Shown here one piece after another: positions 9,360-17,130 of a DNA stretch of 64,000 bases. Each line of letters opens with the position of its first letter. Within the stretch, counting starts at the first letter, position 1. Below the pieces are notes generated by a model. The model saw only the letters and a list, made by a program, of their open reading frames with translations, was not told where the DNA came from and did no database searches. Position numbers and translations under genes: made by a program. Source of the stretch: an uncultured Candidatus Melainabacteria bacterium (GTDB lineage Bacteria; Cyanobacteriota; Vampirovibrionia; Gastranaerophilales; Gastranaerophilaceae); the NCBI GenBank assembly GCA_934754505.1, contig CAKVIE010000005.1, positions 1-64,000 of the forward strand, given 5' to 3'.

Positions 9360-10439
9360 CTACCTGACCTTACTTTTAGGATCTACAACATCTCTAATTG
9401 TATCACCTATTAAATTAAAGGCTAAAACCGCAATAAAAATTAAAAATCCGGGCATCAAAAGCCAAGGTCTTGAGGTTATATTTACAAACTCTTGAGCCTC
9501 TTTCAGCATATTTCCCCAACTTGCATCAGGCTGCTGAATGCCAAGCCCCAAAAAGCTCAAGCCCGATTCCGACAAAATATATGACGGAATACTCAACGTC
9601 ATTGCAACAATTACATAACTCATTGTTTGAGGAAGAATATGTTTCGTTACAATTCTAAACTTTGAAGCACCCGAAACAATAGCCGCAGAAACAAATTCCT
9701 GCTCTTTAATCGAAAGCACCATACCTCTTATAACCCTTGCGAAACTTGCCCAGCCGATAAAAGCTAAAATCGACACAATTAACGCAAACCTTTGCACGCT
9801 CGTCATGCCCGCAGGCAAAATCGACGCCAAAATAATTAAAAGATAAAAACTCGGAATACTCATAACAGCTTCTGCAAACCTCATCATAAAGAAGTCCGTT
9901 TTACCGCCCAAGAACCCTGAAATTCCGCCATAAAGCAACCCTATCGGGAAACATATAAACAAAGCCAAAAAGCCGACAGTCAAAGAAATTTGTCCGCCGA
10001 AAAGCAGTCTTGAAAAATTATCACGACCGTTTATATCCGTTCCCAAAAGATAGAGTTTTCCGCCGTCTTGAACATTTATAAAATGCCTGTCAAATGGAAT
10101 TAAGCCGAAAAGTTTGTATTCATAACCTTTTGCAAAGTATTTAACGCTATATTTTTTATCACGATTTTCAGTATATTTAATTTGAAAAGTATTTTCGTCA
10201 AAAGAGCGTTCGTAATTGTAGGTATAAGGCTTGCAGAGCCTGCCGTTTTCGTTAATTATATAAATTTTTGAAGGCGGAGCATAAGCAGATTGTCTGTCGG
10301 AATAATCTTTTGAATACGGAGAAATAAAAACAGCCGAAAACACTCCGACATAAAGGATTACCAATATCCAAAACGCCGTTGCGGCAAATTTATCCCTCAT
10401 CATTTGTGCAAAAATACCGTCACGAGAATAATTCATCAT
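9360..10439 (-). CDS. Peptide/oligopeptide-type ABC transporter permease, OppC/DppC class
   Basis: 359 residues. One N-terminal membrane helix and a ~90-residue extracytoplasmic insertion are followed by the 'LLGTDINGRDNFSRLLFGGQ' block typical of DppC/OppC proteins. Five further helices follow, with the EAA-type loop 'VSGASKFRIVTKHILPQ' that contacts the ATPase. Its ATG overlaps the stop of the OppB-like gene by four bases (ATGA), so the two are translationally coupled and form a heterodimer. Solute-binding protein and ATPases are not nearby, so the substrate is unknown. Confidence 0.88.
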   Translation of the reverse strand: MMNYSRDGIFAQMMRDKFAATAFWILVILYVGVFSAVFISPYSKDYSDRQSAYAPPSKIYIINENGRLCKPYTYNYERSFDENTFQIKYTENRDKKYSVKYFAKGYEYKLFGLIPFDRHFINVQDGGKLYLLGTDINGRDNFSRLLFGGQISLTVGFLALFICFPIGLLYGGISGFLGGKTDFFMMRFAEAVMSIPSFYLLIILASILPAGMTSVQRFALIVSILAFIGWASFARVIRGMVLSIKEQEFVSAAIVSGASKFRIVTKHILPQTMSYVIVAMTLSIPSYILSESGLSFLGLGIQQPDASWGNMLKEAQEFVNITSRPWLLMPGFLIFIAVLAFNLIGDTIRDVVDPKSKVR

Positions 10440-11404
10440 ACCGCTTCCACCCTCGGATCAACTATTTTAAGCAAAATGTCCGCAATAAGATTTCCTGCAA
10501 CAAGCATAATCGTACCAATCATCAAAGATGCCATAACAAGATTAATATCGGATTTCAAAACCGCCTCAAGAATTAACCTTCCAAGCCCAGGATATTGAAA
10601 AACGAACTCTGTCAAAGCCGCACCGCTCAAAAGCGATGCAAATTCAAAGCCCAAAAGCGTTATCAACGGATTGACGGCATTTCTCAAGGCATGCTTAAAC
10701 ACAACCTTATTCTCGCTCAAACCTTTTGCACGAGCATATTTCACATAATCGCTTTCCATAACGTCAAGCAAATTACTTCTCATTTGTCTTTGCAAGCCCG
10801 AGAGCGAAATTGTAAAAAGAACAATCGTCGGCAAGGTTATATGCTTTGCAATATCAACGAATTTGCCGAAACTGCTTAAAGAAGAATAATTATAACTTGT
10901 CAAACCGCCTGTCGGAAACCAGCCCGTTTTAACCGCAAAAATCAACATCAAAAGTGCAAAAAAGAACGACGGCACAGCCATTCCGACACTTGATAAAACC
11001 GTTAAAACCCTATCTAAAGGCTTACCCTTGTTAAGAGCCGCAGCAATTCCGAGCGGAATGCCGGTAATCCAAGTGAAAAATATTACGGTCAAAGTCAAAA
11101 GCAGAGTGTTCGGAATTCTTTCTTTCAACTTGTCGGAAACCTTTTCACCCGTAGTGCAGATACCCATATCGCCTTTTACAAAACTTTTGAGCCATAAACC
11201 GTATTGAACAACAACGGGTTTATCAAGCCCGAGTCTGATTTTTTCGGCTTCAAGAGTCTGTTTGGAAATCGACGGATTTAATCTTAACTCCGCAAGCGGA
11301 TCAACGGGGCATGCCCGTATCAGGAAAAAGCCCATTATCGAAACTATAAAAAGCAATGGTATTGTTTGTAAAAATCTTTTCAGAATATATTTTATTAACT
11401 GCAT
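10436..11404 (-). CDS. Peptide/oligopeptide-type ABC transporter permease, OppB/DppB class
   Basis: 322 residues with the OppB pattern: helix at residues 10-30, the extracytoplasmic 'ACPVDPLAELRLNP...LGLDKPVVVQYG' segment, then 'GDMGICTTGEKVSDKLKERI'. Five helices follow, and the EAA loop 'ARAKGLSENKVVFKHALRNA'. It overlaps the upstream hydrolase gene by 10 bases and the downstream permease by four, so it is in one operon. Transport of short peptides or nickel is known for the family; the substrate here is undetermined. Confidence 0.88.
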   Translation of the reverse strand: MQLIKYILKRFLQTIPLLFIVSIMGFFLIRACPVDPLAELRLNPSISKQTLEAEKIRLGLDKPVVVQYGLWLKSFVKGDMGICTTGEKVSDKLKERIPNTLLLTLTVIFFTWITGIPLGIAAALNKGKPLDRVLTVLSSVGMAVPSFFFALLMLIFAVKTGWFPTGGLTSYNYSSLSSFGKFVDIAKHITLPTIVLFTISLSGLQRQMRSNLLDVMESDYVKYARAKGLSENKVVFKHALRNAVNPLITLLGFEFASLLSGAALTEFVFQYPGLGRLILEAVLKSDINLVMASLMIGTIMLVAGNLIADILLKIVDPRVEAV

Positions 11405-12306
11405 AATTGTTTCTCTGTTTCGGCAAAAAATTCTTCAATAATAGGATAGCACCAATCTGCGTAGTCGTGCGAACCGTTTTCCACGAGAACAAGCTTTGAT
11501 GACGGATTATTTTCGTGCAGACCAATCGCCTGTTCAAAGTTTATTTTTTCATCATTTTTAGCGTGCATAATCAAGATTGGAACCTTCACATTTTGAATTT
11601 TTTTGTCATTTTCAAATTTTTGGATAAAATCAGCATTTTTGATTAAAAGGATTATCAAATGCTTTAGTATTCGGATATTAAAAAGCCTTATATATCTTGA
11701 AAAAATCGACAATGCAGCTTGAGTAATATTATATACGGGGCTTTCCAAAATAACCGATTTTACATTATATTTTAAAGCCGTTTCAAGAGCAGGTGCAGAA
11801 CCTAACGAACGTCCCCAAAGGATAATATTTTTTTCTTCAAAACCAATATTTTTTAAATATTCGACAGCTGTTTCGGCATCGATGTAAATACCTTCTTCAG
11901 ACGGTCTGCCCGCACTTTTGAAGTGACCTCGATAGGATAAAAACAATCCGCCGTAACCTGATTTTTTCAAAAACAGAAAAGTATCCTGCCACTTTGTAAT
12001 GTTTTCCGACTGCCCGTGAAAAAATATCACAACGGGTTTTCCGTCAAGAGGTTTTAAAAAACTTGCATGAATTCTGACCATATCTTTCGTGAAAAGCCTT
12101 ACGGAAGTGCAGTTTTGCTTAACTTCTTTCTGCAGACGAAATTTTTTATACACTCTCGGCGAAAAAAACAGAAAATTTTCGGCTTTAATTTTGAAGTATA
12201 TTCCAACCTTGTTGAACGGCAAAATATTGTGCCAAACCAAAACAAAAAATTTGCACAAAGCAACAAAGTACCATATACACATATAAAATATCTTCTGCAT
12301 ACTCAT
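11395..12306 (-). CDS. Alpha/beta hydrolase (Bem46/ABHD13-like)
   Basis: 303 residues with an N-terminal hydrophobic stretch (about 5-25) that may anchor it. The alpha/beta-hydrolase core has oxyanion region FFHGQSE, nucleophile elbow GRSLGS near residue 164, acidic residue in the 'NDEKINF' segment and the catalytic histidine in 'NGSHDYADW'. The full Ser-Asp-His triad appears present. Substrate unknown. Two in-frame ATGs lie at 12306 and 12300, with no clear Shine-Dalgarno for either; a TATAAT on the minus strand ends one base before the first. It is followed in overlap by the permease pair. Confidence 0.75.
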   Translation of the reverse strand: MSMQKIFYMCIWYFVALCKFFVLVWHNILPFNKVGIYFKIKAENFLFFSPRVYKKFRLQKEVKQNCTSVRLFTKDMVRIHASFLKPLDGKPVVIFFHGQSENITKWQDTFLFLKKSGYGGLFLSYRGHFKSAGRPSEEGIYIDAETAVEYLKNIGFEEKNIILWGRSLGSAPALETALKYNVKSVILESPVYNITQAALSIFSRYIRLFNIRILKHLIILLIKNADFIQKFENDKKIQNVKVPILIMHAKNDEKINFEQAIGLHENNPSSKLVLVENGSHDYADWCYPIIEEFFAETEKQLCS

Positions 12307-12436
12307 AATTATAGTTTATATAACGGTTTTAGTCTTTGCTGTTAAGTTTTGTTAAACATAAAACAATAAATTGACTTTTTTCGAAAGAACATTAAATAAA
12401 AAACGTCAGGGAAATGATTAATTAAGGAGAAAGAAA

Positions 12437-12820
12437 ATGGGATTGATTAACGGGATAAGTATGTATTCCTTACAGGGGGCGAAGATAAGAAAAGAGCAAA
12501 AGAGCAGATTGGGGGTAGAGGAGCAAACTCAGACAATAACAGAAACAAAAACACAATCTCAAACAAAAGAAGTTAAAGCGGACGATGTATTCGGCTATAT
12601 GGCGAACCAATCGTTATCAATGAGAGTTGATGTACAAAAGACAATCAAAGTCTGCAAGTTTGCTAACAGCGAGCAGTATCAGCGTATCGGCGACATGATG
12701 AAAGAGTTCGAGGCTGAAATAGAGTCGGGGCTGCAAACTTTAAAAGATGATTTTCCAAACCTTAACATCTCCGACAAAGCAAAGATGAAATTGGTTTTGA
12801 ACTCAATGGAATTACTCTGA
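12437..12820 (+). CDS. Hypothetical 127-residue polar protein
   Basis: Not recognised. The protein is hydrophilic, with a low-complexity Q/T/E/K-rich stretch at about residues 25-50 (repeated TQT/TKTQSQT) and a C-terminal helical region (about 70-127). No signal peptide. AAGGAG lies 8 bases before the ATG, and a strong terminator follows, so it is a monocistronic unit. The plus-strand sequence TTGACT at 12371-12376 is a possible -35 element. Its good translation signals and own terminator argue it is a real gene. Confidence 0.6.
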   Translation: MGLINGISMYSLQGAKIRKEQKSRLGVEEQTQTITETKTQSQTKEVKADDVFGYMANQSLSMRVDVQKTIKVCKFANSEQYQRIGDMMKEFEAEIESGLQTLKDDFPNLNISDKAKMKLVLNSMELL

Positions 12821-12852
12821 TTCTCTCCTGACTATTAATTAATCGTTTTCCA

Positions 12853-12878
12853 TGCACATGAAAATGTGCATTTTTTTT
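12853..12878 (+). terminator. Rho-independent terminator
   Basis: Perfect 7-bp stem TGCACAT / ATGTGCA with a GAAA loop, followed by eight T. It closes the 12437-12820 transcript. Confidence 0.9.
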
Positions 12879-12891
12879 GTTTATAAATTAC

Positions 12892-12920
12892 TTGTAATGG
12901 GGCAACCTTTCAGATATAAT
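12892..12920 (+). promoter_or_regulatory. Sigma-70-type promoter of the NfnA/SudB-like gene
   Basis: TTGTAA (12892-12897), 17-base spacer, TATAAT (12915-12920). It lies just after the preceding terminator and about 36 bases before the chosen GTG start. Confidence 0.7.
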
Positions 12921-12955
12921 TTTTAGTGTAAAAGTTTAACCGAATGGAGATAATC

Positions 12956-13786
12956 GTGGGTTATAAAATATTATCAAAAGTTTTATTATGCGAAAATCAG
13001 TATGAATACAAAATTTATGCACCTTATGTTACAAGAAATGCTAAAGCAGGTCAGTTTGTAATCTTGAGAACGGAAGAAGAAGGCGAAAGATTTCCATTGA
13101 CAATCGCTGACGTTGATGCAGAAAAAGGAGAATTAACGGTTGTATTTATGGCAGTCGGATATTCAACTATGAATCTTGCAAAACTCAATGTCGGAGATGA
13201 AATTTTAGACGTAACAGGTCCTTTAGGCTGCCCGACACATATCGAAAAATACGGAACAGTTGTTTGTATCGCAGGCGGATACGGTGCCGCACCCTGCTAC
13301 CTCATCGCAAAAGCATTTAAAGATGCAGGTAACAAAGTTTATATGATTACAGGTGCAAGAACAAAAGACTTAATTTTCTGGCAAGATAAAATGAAAAAAG
13401 CTTCAACAGAATTATTCATCACAACAGATGACGGTTCTTTAGGTGTTAAAGGCTTCGGTACACAAGTTTTGAAAGAACTTATGGAAAAAGAAAAAATTGA
13501 TTACGTTATCGCCGTAGGACCTATGCCGATGATGAAAGCCGTTGCTGACTTAACAAGAGATAAAGGCATCAAAACAGAAGCAAGTATGAACCCGATTATG
13601 GTTGACGGTACGGGCATGTGTGGTGCTTGCAGATTGACAGTCGGCGGAAAAGTCAAATTTGCCTGTGTTGAAGGTCCTGACTTTGATGCACACCAAATCG
13701 ACTTTGATGAAGTTATCAACAGAAGTAAAATTTACAAAGCTGAAGAAAAAAGATGCAAAGATTGTAACTTATTAAAACAACAATAA
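12956..13786 (+). CDS. FAD/NAD(P)- and [2Fe-2S]-binding oxidoreductase subunit (NfnA/SudB/PyrK-like)
   Basis: 276 residues. The N-terminal FAD-binding beta-barrel has 'GQFVILR' and 'RFPLTIAD'. The NAD(P)-binding half contains 'GGYGAAP', 'AVGPMPMM' and 'NPIMVDGTGMCGACRLT', which, with the next 'FACVEGP' block, supplies four cysteines for a [2Fe-2S] cluster. Two more cysteines lie at the C-terminus (KRCKDC). This is the small subunit of NADH-dependent ferredoxin:NADP oxidoreductase or sulfide dehydrogenase, normally paired with a GltD-like large subunit that is not adjacent here. GTG at 12956 is preferred because GGAG sits 6 bases upstream; the in-frame ATG at 12944 has no ribosome-binding site. 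Confidence 0.82.
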   Translation: MGYKILSKVLLCENQYEYKIYAPYVTRNAKAGQFVILRTEEEGERFPLTIADVDAEKGELTVVFMAVGYSTMNLAKLNVGDEILDVTGPLGCPTHIEKYGTVVCIAGGYGAAPCYLIAKAFKDAGNKVYMITGARTKDLIFWQDKMKKASTELFITTDDGSLGVKGFGTQVLKELMEKEKIDYVIAVGPMPMMKAVADLTRDKGIKTEASMNPIMVDGTGMCGACRLTVGGKVKFACVEGPDFDAHQIDFDEVINRSKIYKAEEKRCKDCNLLKQQ

Positions 13787-13796
13787 GAAGGTTAAA

Positions 13797-14012
13797 ATGT
13801 TAAATAACCCCGGAAAATATGGTGAACCGCCAAAACAAAAGAAAAGAGATATACCCTCATGCCCGCTAATGAGCATAGCACAACCGAGTGAGATACTTTG
13901 CGTTCAAGAGTCTTGTGCTTGGTATGTCAAAAGTTACAAAATGTGTGCCGTATATCTTTTAGGACACAATGCAGCACTTGATATAAGATCAAAACAAACT
14001 CCCCACAAATAA
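13797..14012 (+). CDS. Small cysteine-containing protein of unknown function
   Basis: 71 residues, four cysteines ('PSCPLM', 'LCVQESCAWY', 'KMCAVY'). It could coordinate an Fe-S cluster or zinc. It begins 10 bases after the NfnA-like stop with its own AAGAAGG and ends within the terminator stem, so it is the second gene of that operon. The association suggests an accessory to the redox enzyme, but this is inference. Confidence 0.6.
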   Translation: MLNNPGKYGEPPKQKKRDIPSCPLMSIAQPSEILCVQESCAWYVKSYKMCAVYLLGHNAALDIRSKQTPHK

Positions 14013-14024
14013 CGGGGAGTTTTT
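13996..14024 (+). terminator. Rho-independent terminator overlapping the end of the small Cys gene
   Basis: Stem AAACTCCCC / GGGGAGTTT with loop around the stop codon (14010-14012), followed by T-rich sequence. The 5' arm is still coding. Confidence 0.88.
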
Positions 14025-14029
14025 GTTTT

Positions 14030-14074
14030 TCAAAAACTTTCAAAACTTTCAAAACTTTCAAAATTTTCAAAATT
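14030..14074. repeat. 9-bp tandem repeat (CTTTCAAAA) between convergent genes
   Basis: Four to five consecutive near-identical copies of the 9-mer CTTTCAAAA, the last with a T for C change. It lies just after the terminator and reaches the stop codon of the minus-strand protease. Period 9 would preserve frame; probably replication slippage. Confidence 0.8.
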
Positions 14075-14741
14075 ATTTAATTTTCCCATAAGCGGTCAAT
14101 AATTTTTTAACATCATTTACAGGAATGGCAAAGCCTATGCCGATATTTGAATGATTGTTGTCGGGATTATAAATTGACTGACTTATTCCGATAACTTCGC
14201 CCTCTGCATTGACGATAGGACCGCCGGAGCTTCCGGGATTAATTGCGGCATCGGTTTGGATTTTATTTTTTTCATAATCAATACGAGAAATGATACCTGT
14301 CGTAAGTGTTCCGCTAAAGCCGAAAGGATTTCCGACAGCGAGGACTTTTTGACCGACTTTCAAAACAGAAGAATCACCGAGTTTTATAACGGGCAAAGTT
14401 TTTTTAGGTTTAATTTTGATTAACATCAAATCGCTTTTAGAATTTTCGGGCTTGAATAAAATATCAGCTTTGTAAACTTCACCTTTAGCCGTTTTAACTT
14501 CAATATTTGCACCCTCATCAATAACGTGGGAACTTGTTAAAATTTCGCCGTTTGAGCCGACGACAATACCTGTACCTGTTGAAACTTCGTCACCCAAAAT
14601 CGCCTCAATAAAAACGATAGAGGGATTAATTTTTTCATAAACAGCAACATTTATCGCCTCATCTTGAGAATAATTCATGGCATAAGCACTGCCAAAACCC
14701 AACATTAAAGACACAATTATCCCTGCTAAAATTTTCTTCAT
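14073..14741 (-). CDS. Periplasmic trypsin-like (S1C/HtrA-type) serine protease without PDZ domain
   Basis: 222 residues with a clear signal peptide (MKKILAGII..., cleavage after AYA near residue 21). Catalytic His is in 'TSSHVID' near 76, Asp in 'SKSDLMLIKI' near 105 and Ser in 'NPGSSGGPI' near 170, in the context typical of HtrA/Deg proteases. The family usually has one or two PDZ domains after the protease domain; here the protein ends shortly after it, so regulation must differ. Convergent with the preceding operon. Confidence 0.85.
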   Translation of the reverse strand: MKKILAGIIVSLMLGFGSAYAMNYSQDEAINVAVYEKINPSIVFIEAILGDEVSTGTGIVVGSNGEILTSSHVIDEGANIEVKTAKGEVYKADILFKPENSKSDLMLIKIKPKKTLPVIKLGDSSVLKVGQKVLAVGNPFGFSGTLTTGIISRIDYEKNKIQTDAAINPGSSGGPIVNAEGEVIGISQSIYNPDNNHSNIGIGFAIPVNDVKKLLTAYGKIK

Positions 14742-14938
14742 AACCTCTCCGCCCCTATAATCTTACTTTCTAATTGTATATTTTTATTAAGCTGTAATAA
14801 TCCGCTGCCGGATAAAAAATTTTGATAATAGAAAAATATTTACAATAAAAAAAATCAGACTGACACAATTAAGAATTCGGGTTATAATCAAAGAACGAGA
14901 ATAAAAGATAATACAGATATTTTAAAAAAGGAGAAAAA

Positions 14939-15253
14939 ATGGGATATTGTATCGTTAATTGCACAACATCAAGCAAAGTAAACGCAATGGAGATTTCGGA
15001 ATATTTAATCGAAAACAAATTAGCCGCTTGCGTAAACATCGTTCCCGGAGTAATTTCGGTTTACAAATGGGAAGGTAAAATCGTTGAAGGACAAGAATTT
15101 TTAATGATTATTAAAACGAAAGAAAGCCTTTTCAGAAAAGTTGAAAAAGCAATTAGCGAAAGACACGAATACGAACTTCCCGAAATTGTTGCAACGCCTA
15201 TAAAAAAAGGTAATCGAGATTATTTAAAATGGTTGAGATCAGAAACCGTATAA
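14939..15253 (+). CDS. cutA: Divalent-cation tolerance protein CutA
   Basis: 104 residues, full length for CutA1. Contains 'LAACVNIVPGVISVYKWEGKIVE', 'EFLMIIKT' and 'HEYELPEIVATPI', all conserved family blocks. CutA forms very stable trimers and has been linked to copper tolerance, though its biochemical role is unsettled. AAAGGAG lies upstream of the ATG. The 3' end overlaps the next gene by 25 bases. Confidence 0.93.
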   Translation: MGYCIVNCTTSSKVNAMEISEYLIENKLAACVNIVPGVISVYKWEGKIVEGQEFLMIIKTKESLFRKVEKAISERHEYELPEIVATPIKKGNRDYLKWLRSETV

Positions 15254-16065
15254 ACAAAGCCGATTTTATAAATTTCTTAAAATCCTTAGGAATTGATGTC
15301 CACTTGAATACAAAAGCTCGTGGACATCAAGGTTTTTGCACCGTTAAAAGGATTGATATTTCAAAAGATTTAGAAGAAGAAAAAGTTATAGATGTTCTTT
15401 TGCACGAATTTGCACACTTTGTTCATTTCAAACTTGAGCCTGAAATAGTAAAAACCGACGGAACACTTGAGAAATTGTTTAATACAAATGAACAATCCGA
15501 AACAGATAAAATAGAAAAAGAGCTTTCACAAATTACGCAATTCGTTTTTGATAATACGCAGATAAGACGTCTTAAAGCCGTTAAAGAAAATTTAGCCCAC
15601 AAAATCAAAACCGAAAGAGATATAATAAAATCAGCATACCCCAAATATCAAGCAGGGAAGAAGTTTCGAGAATTTGATAAATACATAAAGCACTCAAATG
15701 CAAAATATTTATTGAAGTATGACCGAGTTTTAATCAAAGGCGGCTGGTTCAATCACGACACAACAATCAGCGTAAAAACAGTAGATTTTGATTTTCCAAG
15801 CATGCCAAAAGAATTTTGTGCTTACATAAAAATGAAATCTTATGAACGGCATCGAAATCGAATAAATTCAAGATTATCTAAAATAAATCGGTATTTAAAC
15901 CGTCCGACAGAACTTTTTGCAAGGTTTTTTCAGTTTTACTGCGAGGATAAAGAGGCGGCTGAAAATTTTGCACCAACAGCAACTGCACGTTTTGAAAAAT
16001 TATTAAACGAAAAACATTATCCAGTGTTGAATGAATTTTTTGAGAAAATCGTAACAGCAGAATAA
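15229..16065 (+). CDS. Putative zinc metallopeptidase-like protein (HExxH), LPD-like
   Basis: 278 residues, strongly charged, no signal peptide. 'LLHEFAHFVHF' near residues 58-68 gives HExxH, and 'PTELFARFFQFY' near 225-236 offers a downstream glutamate as third zinc ligand. The pairing of an HExxH helix with a later '(P/S)xE(L/E)FAR' helix is like that seen in polyvalent-protein metallopeptidase domains of mobile elements. Between them is a basic helical region (120-215). It starts inside cutA in another frame, so it is translationally coupled to it. Cellular target unknown; assignment rests on the two motifs. Confidence 0.6.
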   Translation: MVEIRNRINKADFINFLKSLGIDVHLNTKARGHQGFCTVKRIDISKDLEEEKVIDVLLHEFAHFVHFKLEPEIVKTDGTLEKLFNTNEQSETDKIEKELSQITQFVFDNTQIRRLKAVKENLAHKIKTERDIIKSAYPKYQAGKKFREFDKYIKHSNAKYLLKYDRVLIKGGWFNHDTTISVKTVDFDFPSMPKEFCAYIKMKSYERHRNRINSRLSKINRYLNRPTELFARFFQFYCEDKEAAENFAPTATARFEKLLNEKHYPVLNEFFEKIVTAE

Positions 16066-16100
16066 AATCTTGCAAACTTCAAAAAATCAGCAAAAAATGA

Positions 16101-16129
16101 TGCGAAAATCTATGTTATAGATTTTCGCA
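16101..16129 (+). terminator. Long hairpin after the metallopeptidase-like gene
   Basis: Perfect 13-bp stem TGCGAAAATCTAT / ATAGATTTTCGCA with a GTT loop. The following tract is only weakly T-rich, so it may stabilise the 3' end as well as, or instead of, terminating. It lies between convergent genes. Confidence 0.6.
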
Positions 16130-16179
16130 TTCTTGAAAAATTCAAAATAATTAAAAAAATATTTTTCTAAAAGGTAAAA

Positions 16180-16959
16180 TTAATACTCTTTTAAATATTT
16201 AACGACAGGAGCACCTAATATTGCAGCTGTACCAAGACCGCCGATTATGAATTTTGCAACATTAGATTCAGGTGTATCTGCTTTGACATGCCCGATATTT
16301 TCCCCGTCAGAATTATAAACATTGAAAGTTCTTCCGTCGTCAGCGAGTTCAATATAATCGCCGTGAACATTTGTTGATTCTTCAAACCTTGAACCTGTTT
16401 GCAATTCAATAGATTTCCCATCGGGTTGAGCTTTTAAGTCAAAAGAATTTACGGGCTCAAATTTAATCACATTTCCGGCAGTTAAAACTTTGTTATAGAA
16501 TACCAAAGAGCCGTCCTCGGTAATTTCTGCACATTCGTAATTTTTTCCGCCTAAAAATGAAAGCGGAGATGTCATTTTGCCGTGGCAATTATTTCTGTCG
16601 CCTACATGGAGTTTTGTGGTTTGAACTTCTTTGTTTTCCATCATTTCATCGACAGCAGCCTCAATTTCGGTTTTAGGAGCTGCATTTGTTTCTGCCTGTT
16701 GAGAAATTGAAGTTGAATTATCGATAGGTTGTTGATTTTCAGCAGCTTTAGCAGGAACAGTTGCTGCTTTCGCACCTGCAATTACACTTGCGGCAAGCAT
16801 TACGCCAAGTGCTGCGTTCTTTAATGCCTGCCCTGCTTTTGACGAACAATGTTCTTTAAGTTGCGGTTTTGCTTCTTCTTTCTGCTTAGACTCTTGTGTT
16901 TTTTTAGCATTCGACACATTTGTGTTTACATTAACACTGTTCATTTTTATATTATTCAT
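16180..16959 (-). CDS. Secreted/membrane protein, paralogue A of a local two-member family
   Basis: 259 residues, function not recognised. A charged N-terminus ends in PQLKEHCSSKA, then a hydrophobic Ala-rich segment (about residues 46-66, ending GAKAA). A polar D/E/N-rich region includes IEAAVDEMMENK. A conserved C-terminal domain follows (VNSFDL, RFEEST, GDYIELADDGRTFNVY), then a second hydrophobic stretch (about 232-253). It shares this whole layout with the gene at 48114-48935. The start at 16959 is chosen by alignment with the paralogue and by the identical distance to a shared upstream 13-mer; an upstream ORF extension lacks signals. Ends with no close neighbour. Confidence 0.65.
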   Translation of the reverse strand: MNNIKMNSVNVNTNVSNAKKTQESKQKEEAKPQLKEHCSSKAGQALKNAALGVMLAASVIAGAKAATVPAKAAENQQPIDNSTSISQQAETNAAPKTEIEAAVDEMMENKEVQTTKLHVGDRNNCHGKMTSPLSFLGGKNYECAEITEDGSLVFYNKVLTAGNVIKFEPVNSFDLKAQPDGKSIELQTGSRFEESTNVHGDYIELADDGRTFNVYNSDGENIGHVKADTPESNVAKFIIGGLGTAAILGAPVVKYLKEY

Positions 16960-16986
16960 GGTAAAAATAAGCCTCTCTCTTTGTAT

Positions 16987-17021
16987 GCCATATTTATCGG
17001 ATAAAAAACCGTTTTTCTTTA
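16987..17021 (-). promoter_or_regulatory. Shared upstream element A (sigma-28-like promoter candidate)
   Basis: The 13-mer GCCATATTTATCG (16987-16999) begins 28 bases from the start codon of paralogue A, exactly as at paralogue B. On the minus strand it extends to TAAA-N16-TCCGATAA, close to the sigma-28 (FliA) consensus TAAA-N15-GCCGATAA. The purine run GAGAGAG follows downstream. The identity of the 13-mer and its distance are seen; the sigma-28 reading is inference. Confidence 0.5.
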
Positions 17022-17130
17022 AAAAATTTTTCAAAAGCCTTTTACAAAATTTACATTTTGTTTTTGTTAATAGACTTTGAGAAATAAGATTGAGGTTAAT
17101 AAAACACAGATGTTTGTGGTAATTCTCCAA

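Noticed and set aside
14073..14741. Full HtrA/DegP with PDZ domains
   Set aside because: Only the protease domain is present; the frame stops after it and no PDZ-like sequence follows.
16960..17130. Longer start (57 more codons) for paralogue A
   Set aside because: Paralogue B has no equivalent, and the extension contains the shared promoter-like element.
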